NCBI GenBank assembly: GCA_021826725.1
Contig: JAKAYQ010000004.1
Location: 1 to 40,821 of the forward strand
DNA from: Actinomycetes bacterium
GTDB taxonomy: Bacteria; Actinomycetota; Acidimicrobiia; Acidimicrobiales; UBA8190
Reading direction: 5' to 3'
DNA: 40,821 nt
Under the pieces are notes generated by a model that was given only the letters and a program-made list of their open reading frames with translations, made no database searches and was not told the DNA's origin. Shown piece after piece: positions 34,394 through 40,821 of this stretch. Both the position numbers and the translations under genes were made by a program. The stretch's first letter is position 1. Each line of letters begins with the position of its first letter.

Positions 34394-34399
34394 CGGAGC

Positions 34400-34840
34400 G
34401 TGAAGGTCTCGACTCGCGGCGACTACGCCAGCCGGGCGCTGCTCTCTCTGGCGCTGCACCCCGAAGAGCAGCCGACGTCGGTGCGGGATGTTGCCGAGCG
34501 GACCGGGTTGCCCCAGCCCTACCTGGAGCAGATCCTGCTGGCGCTCAAAGGAGCTGGCCTCGTCCGCTCCAAGCGGGGTGTCGGTGGCGGCTACGTCCTG
34601 GCTCGGCCGCCGGCCGAGATCACCCTGGGCCAGATCGTGAGCGCCGTCGACGGCCCCATCGCCGCCGGCGACTTCGGTCGCCCGCACGAGAACGGGGCCT
34701 GCGAGCACGAAGGACAGTGCGTGCTCCTGGCTGTTTGGGCCGACGTCGGTGAGCACATGCGAGAGCACCTCGATTCCTTCACACTGGCCGACATGGTCCG
34801 CCAGGCGGCCGGCACGGGCGTCCCGGCACCACTGCACTGA
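34400..34840 (+). CDS. Rrf2-family transcriptional regulator (IscR-like)
   Basis: A regulator of 146 residues with an intact winged helix-turn-helix (KVSTRGDYASRALLSLA, the VAERTGLPQPYLEQILLALKGAGLVRSKRG recognition unit, GGGYVLARPPAEITLGQIVSAVDG). A possible Fe-S site follows as Cys101-x5-Cys107 with His103 (GACEHEGQC), then a dimerisation helix. IscR-type members have three cysteines and a ligand His; here only two cysteines are seen, so cluster binding is uncertain. Such regulators sense Fe-S status, nitric oxide or cysteine. GTG 34400 follows the TAGCAT box. Confidence 0.93.
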   Translation: MKVSTRGDYASRALLSLALHPEEQPTSVRDVAERTGLPQPYLEQILLALKGAGLVRSKRGVGGGYVLARPPAEITLGQIVSAVDGPIAAGDFGRPHENGACEHEGQCVLLAVWADVGEHMREHLDSFTLADMVRQAAGTGVPAPLH

Positions 34841-34924
34841 GCACGGCACCACGGCACCACGGCACCACGGCACCACGGCACCACGGCACCACGGCACCAC
34901 GGCACCACGGCACCACGGCACCAC
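34841..34924 (+). repeat. 8-bp tandem repeat, about 10 copies, directly after a stop codon
   Basis: Copies of GGCACCAC begin right behind the TGA of the Rrf2 gene. The unit differs by one base from the GGCACCCC array at 6891. Confidence 0.95.
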
Positions 34925-35022
34925 TGGCACCGCAGCCGGCATCACCACCGCCACGAAAGCCGGCACGACCACCAACACGACGCGCGGTGCGGCAACCGGC
35001 CGGCTGATCGGGAGGACACGGG

Positions 35023-36213
35023 ATGCAGGCGGCTCGGGCAGCGGCGATCGCCGTCGGCATCGTGGTCGTGCTGGGCGACATCGGCGACGTGGTCCGGGCA
35101 CTGGTCGTTCCCCGCCCGTACGTCGGCGGTCCGATCGCCGCCGTGCTGCGGCCACTGCGCCGATTCGCGCTGCACACCGGGCGGCGCTGGCGCCGCCGGT
35201 CCTGGGGGGAGCCGCTGCTGGCCGCCAGCGAGCCGGTGCTCCTGCTCGTCCGCCTGGCACTGTGGCTGGCCATCGTCGTGGTCGGCTTTTCGCTGATCAT
35301 CTGGGGTGCAGGCCACGATTCGTGGCAGCGGTCACTCGTGGCCAGCGGCTCGTCGGTGTTCACTCTCGGGTTCGCCAACCGGACCAGTACGGTTCCTGCT
35401 GTCACCGCCTTCATGGCGGCTGCCATCGGCGTGGTCATCGTGGCCCTGCAGATCGCCTACCTCCCCACGCTGTACGACGCCGTCAACCGGCGCGAGACCT
35501 TGGTGACCACCTTGGAAAGCCGCGCCGGCACGCCAGCCTGGGGACCCGAGCTCCTGGCGCGCCACTACCTCGTCGGCATCCAGCAGAACCTGCCCACCCT
35601 GTACGCCGACTGGGAACGGTGGGCAGCCGACGTGGCAGAGAGCCATACGGCCTACCCGGCCCTGCTGTGGTTCCGGTCTCCCCATCCACAGAACTCCTGG
35701 CTGGGCGCCCTGACTGCGGTGATGGACTCCGGATCCCTGCTCCTTGCCTTGAGCCCCCAGGCGGCACCGGCGGAGGCCCGGTTGTGCGTCCGGATGGGTT
35801 TCACCTGCCTGCGTGACATTGCCCGGGTCCTCCGGATCCCCTTCGACCCCGATCCGCGCCCCGACCAGGCCATCCGCCTCCCGCACGACCGGTTCGAGGA
35901 AGCCGTGGCCCACCTGCAGGCAGCAGGAGTGCCCGTGGAGCGCAGCATCGAGGAGGCATGGCCGCACTTTCGAGGCTGGCGCGTGAACTACGAGTCGATC
36001 GTCGACGCGCTCGCCGCCGTCCTGGTGGCACCTCCCGCCCCGTGGCTGCGACCAGAGTCGACTGACGATCCCCGACCGAACCGACCTGTCGACCGCGTGC
36101 CAGACCCCGCTGCGCACCGACAGCCAGCCGAGAAGACGGTCGACAGCCCCGCGACCGAGGGGCCAGGCCTGGCGACAGCACGACAGCCGCCTGACCGGCA
36201 ACCACCCGACTGA
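35023..36213 (+). CDS. Multi-pass membrane protein, ion-channel-like
   Basis: A protein of 396 residues. Hydrophobic helices lie at about 5-28, 66-95 and 123-150. Between the last two is a short re-entrant-looking segment, LVASGSSVFTLGFANRTSTVP, placed like the pore loop of two-TM ion channels, although TLGF replaces the potassium filter TVGYG. The C-terminal cytoplasmic half is helical (NRRETLVTTLESRAG, ELLARHYLVGIQQNLPTLYADWERWAADVAESH). The extreme C-terminus (RQPPDRQPPD) is encoded by a 15-bp repeat array that runs on past the stop. ATG 35023 has GGGAGG 7 bases upstream. Channel function is inference. Confidence 0.8.
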   Translation: MQAARAAAIAVGIVVVLGDIGDVVRALVVPRPYVGGPIAAVLRPLRRFALHTGRRWRRRSWGEPLLAASEPVLLLVRLALWLAIVVVGFSLIIWGAGHDSWQRSLVASGSSVFTLGFANRTSTVPAVTAFMAAAIGVVIVALQIAYLPTLYDAVNRRETLVTTLESRAGTPAWGPELLARHYLVGIQQNLPTLYADWERWAADVAESHTAYPALLWFRSPHPQNSWLGALTAVMDSGSLLLALSPQAAPAEARLCVRMGFTCLRDIARVLRIPFDPDPRPDQAIRLPHDRFEEAVAHLQAAGVPVERSIEEAWPHFRGWRVNYESIVDALAAVLVAPPAPWLRPESTDDPRPNRPVDRVPDPAAHRQPAEKTVDSPATEGPGLATARQPPDRQPPD

Positions 36214-36300
36214 CAGCCACCCGACCGGCAGCCACCCGACCGGCAACCACCCGACCGGCAACCACCCGACTGACAGCCACCCGACCGGCAGCCACCGAGC
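36181..36300 (+). repeat. 15-bp tandem repeat, 8 copies, spanning the stop codon
   Basis: Units of the type CGGCARCCACCCGAC, with TGACAG variants at 36211 and 36271. The TGA of the first variant is the stop codon of the membrane protein; the second in-frame TGA is at 36271. The variants recur every 60 bp, so the array has a higher-order period of four units. Confidence 0.93.
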
Positions 36301-36511
36301 ACCTCCAGCCACCCGAGGCGAGCGCTCACTCCTGCCGGTCCTGCCCACCGTCGCCGGGACGGAGCAGCGCGCCCCGGGTACGCGGCCAGCCAGCGTGCGT
36401 GCGTGCGTGCGTGGACCTTCCGCCGCACGGGCTGGTCGACACCGGCGCGACAACCTGATCAACGTGGCGGCATGCCTCCAACCCACGAACGCGAGATCAC
36501 CCCACGATGAG
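36301..36511. other. Short gene-free stretch between convergent genes
   Basis: No gene is seen. It includes a four-base tandem run (GTGC repeated at about 36393-36412) and a few weak stem-forming sequences. Confidence 0.5.
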
Positions 36512-37171
36512 TCAGCTCTCTCCGAAGACATCGCCGTTGGACAGGTTCCACCGCGAGACTGCCGGTGTCTGGCGCTCCCAGCCCAGCACGCCTACGGCCG
36601 CCGGCCCGAACATGAAGTTGGCACCGGTCTCCGGGCCGAGCCCGAGCCAGCGGGCGGCGAGCACGCGGATCACATGGCCGTGGGCGAAGACCAGGGTGTC
36701 CCCTTCGACCGCCCGGGCAGCAGCCACCACGCGGTCCGCCCGCTCCGCCACCTCCTGGAGTGTCTCGCCGTCGCGCACGCCATCGCGCCACAAGACCCAT
36801 CCCGGGCGCTCCGAGCGGACGTCAGCGGAGGTCCGGCCCTCGACGTCCCCGTAGTCCCACTCGGCCAGGTCCTGACAGACGACGGCGACGTCGCCGAACC
36901 CGGCCAGCTCACAGGTCCGGCGGGCCCGGCCCAGGGGGCTCACCAGCACCGACGTGAACGTCCCCCCAGCCAGACGGGCACGAAGTCCGACGGCCTGCTG
37001 CTCCCCGGCCGGCAACAGGGGGATGTCGGTCGTGCCGGTATGGCGCCCGAGCTGGCTCCACAGGGTCTCCCCGTGACGAACCACGACCAGGCGCCCCGGC
37101 GTCGCCGGTTCGCCACTGGTCGGTCCCGGCCGGGGAGCCGGGTCGGTGTCCGAGACCGGGTCGGCAGCCAC
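36512..37171 (-). CDS. Histidine phosphatase (phosphoglycerate mutase-like)
   Basis: A phosphatase of about 219 residues. The catalytic RHG motif is at 32-34 (LVVVRHGETLWSQLGRHTG), followed by GTFTSVLVSPLGRARRTCEL, the EWDYGDVEGRT acid region and the second His in VFAHGHVIRVLAARWLGL. Members remove phosphate from small sugars, nucleotides or proteins. The start is uncertain: GTG 37171 gives a 26-residue Pro-rich leader before the fold, and a GTG near 37246 adds about 25 residues. The leading frame to 37282 begins with TTG and has no support. Confidence 0.88.
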   Translation of the reverse strand: MAADPVSDTDPAPRPGPTSGEPATPGRLVVVRHGETLWSQLGRHTGTTDIPLLPAGEQQAVGLRARLAGGTFTSVLVSPLGRARRTCELAGFGDVAVVCQDLAEWDYGDVEGRTSADVRSERPGWVLWRDGVRDGETLQEVAERADRVVAAARAVEGDTLVFAHGHVIRVLAARWLGLGPETGANFMFGPAAVGVLGWERQTPAVSRWNLSNGDVFGES

Positions 37172-37458
37172 GACCGGAGCGACAGAGAGAGCCAAGGCGG
37201 CTGCGGAGACCGAGGCAGCGTCGGGGATCGGATCGAAGATCGGCACCCACCCAGCGCAGCACCTCCACGCCACCGATGGCAAACGTCATCACCCCGGACC
37301 GGCTCGAAGGCGGTGCCCAGCAGGCCCGGCGAGCAGCCCCGGTTCGCTCTTGCCGTCGACCTGCGGCAGGCTGGGCGGGTCCCACCGGCTCGCAGGAATG
37401 CGACGGACGACACGGGTGTTGTTCCATGGGAACGCCCCCTGACGGAGAGATTCCACCG

Positions 37459-38298
37459 ATGCCCAAGCGCACCACCAGCACCCCCGACAGCATCCGGTTG
37501 TTCCTCGATGACCTGGACCGCTACCCCCTCCCGGATCCCGACGAACAGATTGAGCTGGCCAAAGCCGTGGCTGCAGGCGACGACGAGGCACGTCGCCGAA
37601 TGGTGGCAGCCAACCTGCGGCTCGTCATCCACTGGGCTCGCCGCTACCAGGACCGCGGCGTCGATTTCGCCGATCTCGTCCAGGAGGGAACCTTCGGGCT
37701 CATGCGGGCCGTGGACAAGTTCGACTGGGAGCGGGGCTTTCGGTTCTCCACCTATGCCACGTGGTGGATACGGCAATCGTTGCAGCGCGCCGTCCAGCAG
37801 CACGGCAACACGATCCGCGTCCCGATGGAGGTGGCGGAGCTGGCGCAGCGAGTCGACCGTGCCAATTGGGAGCTCGCCATCGAGCTCGGCCGCGACCCCA
37901 CCCCCGACGAGGTGGCCAACGCCGCCGGTGTGGACACCGACACCATCGAAGGACTCGGCCAGACTGCGCGGGTGACCGCGAGCCTGGACCAGTCCGCTGG
38001 CGCCGACAGCACGACGGCCCTCGGCGATCTGGTCGGAGCAGACGACGCTGTCTTTGAGAACGACGTCGAACGTCGCATGGTGCTGGAGCGTGTCCGTTCC
38101 GCCGTGGACAAGCTCGACGACCTGGAGCGGGCCGTGCTCAACATCCGCTTCGGGCTCGACAGTGGCTCACCGACCTCGTTGCAGGCAACGGCTGCCCAGC
38201 TCGGCATCGGTGTGCGGCGCGCCCGGCAGGCCGAGGCCCGAGCCCTCCAGCAGCTCGCCCTGCAGCCGGACGTGGTGGCCGCGCACGCCGCCGCCTGA
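37459..38298 (+). CDS. RNA polymerase sigma-70 family factor (group 2-like)
   Basis: A sigma factor of 279 residues. Region 1.2 is TPDSIRLFLDDLDRYPLPDPDEQIELAKAV. Region 2 is NLRLVIHWARRYQDRGVDFADLVQEGTFGLMRAVDKFDWERGFRFSTYATWWIRQSLQRAV at 52-112, including the -10-reading helix. Region 3 begins RVPMEVAELAQ, and region 4 ends with LERAVLNIRFGL to GIGVRRARQAEARALQQL. It lacks region 1.1 and is much shorter than the housekeeping factor, so it is probably an alternative primary-like sigma that reads TANNNT-type -10 boxes. ATG 37459 has GGAGAG 10 bases upstream. ATG 37429 is an alternative. Confidence 0.93.
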   Translation: MPKRTTSTPDSIRLFLDDLDRYPLPDPDEQIELAKAVAAGDDEARRRMVAANLRLVIHWARRYQDRGVDFADLVQEGTFGLMRAVDKFDWERGFRFSTYATWWIRQSLQRAVQQHGNTIRVPMEVAELAQRVDRANWELAIELGRDPTPDEVANAAGVDTDTIEGLGQTARVTASLDQSAGADSTTALGDLVGADDAVFENDVERRMVLERVRSAVDKLDDLERAVLNIRFGLDSGSPTSLQATAAQLGIGVRRARQAEARALQQLALQPDVVAAHAAA

Positions 38299-38321
38299 GC
38301 CTGTTCGGCGGGGGCGGCCGA

Positions 38322-39289
38322 TCACCCGGCCGTCAGGCGGTCCACGATGGCACGCAGGTCGTCGGGAAGCGCCGAATCCCACGTTCGCATGCTCCCGTCG
38401 GGATGGCGGAGGGCCAGCCGGCACGCGTGCAGGAATTGCCGCTGGGCACCCAGCACGCTCGCTGCCTGGCTGAGCGCACCGGGCGGCGCATAGCGGGGAT
38501 CGCCGACGATCGGGTGGCCGATGGCTGCAAGGTGCACCCGAACCTGGTGGGTCCTCCCCGTCTGCAGCTCCACATCGAGCAACGCGCACGAGAACGGGTC
38601 GACGAAAACCTGGCGCACCCGGTAGCTGGTGCGTGCCGGCCGGCCGTGAGCTGCCACTGCCATCTTGGTGGGTGTCCGGGCCGAGCGCCCCAAGGGCGCA
38701 TCGACGAGCCCCGCAGCAGCGGGGGGAACACCGTGGACCAGACCCAGGTAGGAGCGCTGCGCCTCGTGCCGCCTGAGCTGTTCGCTCAGGGTCCGGAACG
38801 CCCGGGCGCTGCGGGCCACCACCAGCAGGCCCGACGTGTCCTTGTCGAGGCGGTGGACGATGCCGGGCCGCTCCGGGTCGCCCAGACCTTGCTCGGCCAG
38901 CTCCACCAGGTCGGGGAACCGGGCCAACAGCCCGTCGACCAGCGTGCCCTGCCGGTGCCCGGCACCGTGGTGGACCACCAATCCCGGTGGCTTGTCCACC
39001 ACGACGAGGTCGGCGTCTTCGTGGACGACGGCAAACTCCACGGTGGGATCCGCTTCCGGCCCACTCGTGTCGGGCGGTGGCACCACGATGGTCAGCTGCT
39101 GGCCGGCGCGCAGCGGGCAGCTGCGCTGGAGGACGACCCTGCCGTCCAAGCTGACGCGTCCCTCGTCGACCAGCCGACCCGCAGCGGACCGGGCCAGCCC
39201 ACCGAGCGTGGCCACCGACCGGTCGACACGGTCGCCGTCGAGGACAGCGGGCACGGTGATCGTGATGGCGCCGTCGGCGCCCCCGCCGG

Positions 39290-39293
<4 letters not shown>
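38322..39293 (-). CDS. RluA-family 23S rRNA pseudouridine synthase
   Basis: A pseudouridine synthase of 323 residues. It has an N-terminal S4 domain ([34 protein letters not shown]) and a catalytic domain with the active Asp in [18 protein letters not shown] near residue 148, plus [26 protein letters not shown]. It most resembles RluD, which modifies 23S rRNA. GTG 39293 overlaps the lspA stop by 4 bp (GTGA). The lspA-rluD order is common in actinobacteria. Confidence 0.95.
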
Positions 39294-39997
<704 letters not shown>

Positions 39998-40821
39998 ATC
40001 CGGGCGAACGGCAGGGCGCGCAGGCGGGCCTTCGGGATCGGCTGTCCACAGTGCTCGCAGGCGCCGTACGCCTTCCCATCGAGGGCGGCCAAGGCGATGT
40101 CGATCTCCTCGATTGCAGCCATGGCCTGCGCCGACAAGGTCAGGTCACGCTCACGGTCGACGGCGACCGTACCTCCCTCACCGGACTCCTCGTCGAACTG
40201 GACGTCGCCCGGCTCGCGCTCGAGTGCCAGGCTCTCGGCCTCGGCGAGCAGCGTCTCCGCCTGGATGCGGTAGGTCTCGCGCTCTTCCAGCAGCAGCGTG
40301 CGCTGTTCGTCGAGAAACGCAGTGTCCTCGGCATACGGACCGGGGCCGTCCGACTTGCCCGCAGGGATACTGTCGCCACGCCGGGGAAGGGTCCCCCCGG
40401 TCGAGCGTCGCCTCGCCTCCATCCCCGACGCCGCGACATCGCCAGTATCCGGTGCTGTCGATGTCCCTCCGATACCTGCTCGAGCCGACACGGGGTTCGC
40501 TGTCTCCTTCGTCCCTGATGCCGCCCCCGACGTCCTGTCCGCGGGTGCGGGCGCAACCGTATCGTGCGCCAGACCCGGTGCCGACACCGGGGCCGCCCGG
40601 AGCCGGGCGCCTTCGTCCGGGTGCGAGCGGCCCGACCTGCCGGAGCCGACCCCGGGCGCCGCCGAGGCACTGCTCACCTGGGCCTTGACCGCCGCAGGCG
40701 AACCCGGACCCGGTGACCCAGCCGCTGCGGAAGATCCCGCCCCTGCCGGGGCCTTCGCCACTGCAGCCTTCGACCCGCCAGCTTTCGACGCCGCAGCATC
40801 CGTCACTGCGGCTTTCGACGC

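Overview
The window is GC-rich (roughly 70 percent by eye) chromosomal DNA from an actinobacterium, most plausibly an Acidimicrobiia-like lineage. The best taxonomic evidence is a bacterial proteasome activator (Bpa) ending in a C-terminal TYL, a DUF3151 protein, a CCAEP-tail radical SAM protein, a split menaquinone locus with an actinobacterial-size MenE, and many genes starting with GTG directly behind a TANNNT box, as in leaderless actinobacterial transcripts. No rRNA, tRNA, insertion sequence, CRISPR array or prophage was recognised.

Layout. 1-2.4 kb: partial prepilin peptidase (-), YceI protein (+), NifU/NfuA-type Fe-S carrier (-). 2.5-6.4 kb (+): ATP-grasp enzyme, CCAEP-tail radical SAM enzyme and Cys-rich metal-site protein, divergent from the Fe-S carrier across a 31-bp gap. 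This is the best candidate for a poorly described system. 6.4-8.8 kb is accessory: two small unknown proteins, an Rrf2 remnant, a MazEF-type toxin-antitoxin pair with a palindromic operator, and a 23-bp tandem array. 8.8-11.1 kb (-): overlapping operon of membrane protein, DUF3151, lipoprotein and flavin reductase. 11.3-16.7 kb: tyrS (-), aldo/keto reductase and Lon-substrate-binding-domain protein (+), 14-TM MFS exporter (-). 16.9-22.5 kb: menaquinone genes menD(-)/menH(+) and menA(-)/menE(+), as two divergent pairs. 22.6-28 kb: SDR dehydrogenase (-), decayed VapBC pair, DUF255 thioredoxin-fold protein overlapping an orphan gene (+), orphan protein (-). 28.6-34.2 kb (-): dnaE, bpa, type I phosphodiesterase. 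34.4-38.3 kb: Rrf2 regulator, channel-like membrane protein (+), histidine phosphatase (-), sigma-70 factor (+). 38.3 kb to the end (-): overlapping chain of DksA/TraR zinc-finger protein, lspA and an RluA-family pseudouridine synthase.

Three themes recur. First, short GC-rich tandem repeats (periods 6, 8, 9, 14, 15, 23 and 27 bp, plus one 93-bp duplication) sit just after stop codons or inside genes in frame, giving a roughly 46-residue Gly-Ser run in MenD, a (TSTPx)7 insert in the ATP-grasp enzyme, a Pro-Thr tail on LspA and others. Second, many transcript-leading genes have a TANNNT box 6-7 bp before a GTG or ATG, while several genes inside operons have Shine-Dalgarno sites. Third, two divergent pairs (Fe-S carrier/ATP-grasp and menA/menE) have -10 boxes on opposite strands that overlap with the same 1-bp offset.

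Start codons are uncertain for YceI, menH, menA, lspA and the histidine phosphatase. Functions come from motif recognition by eye; no database search was possible.
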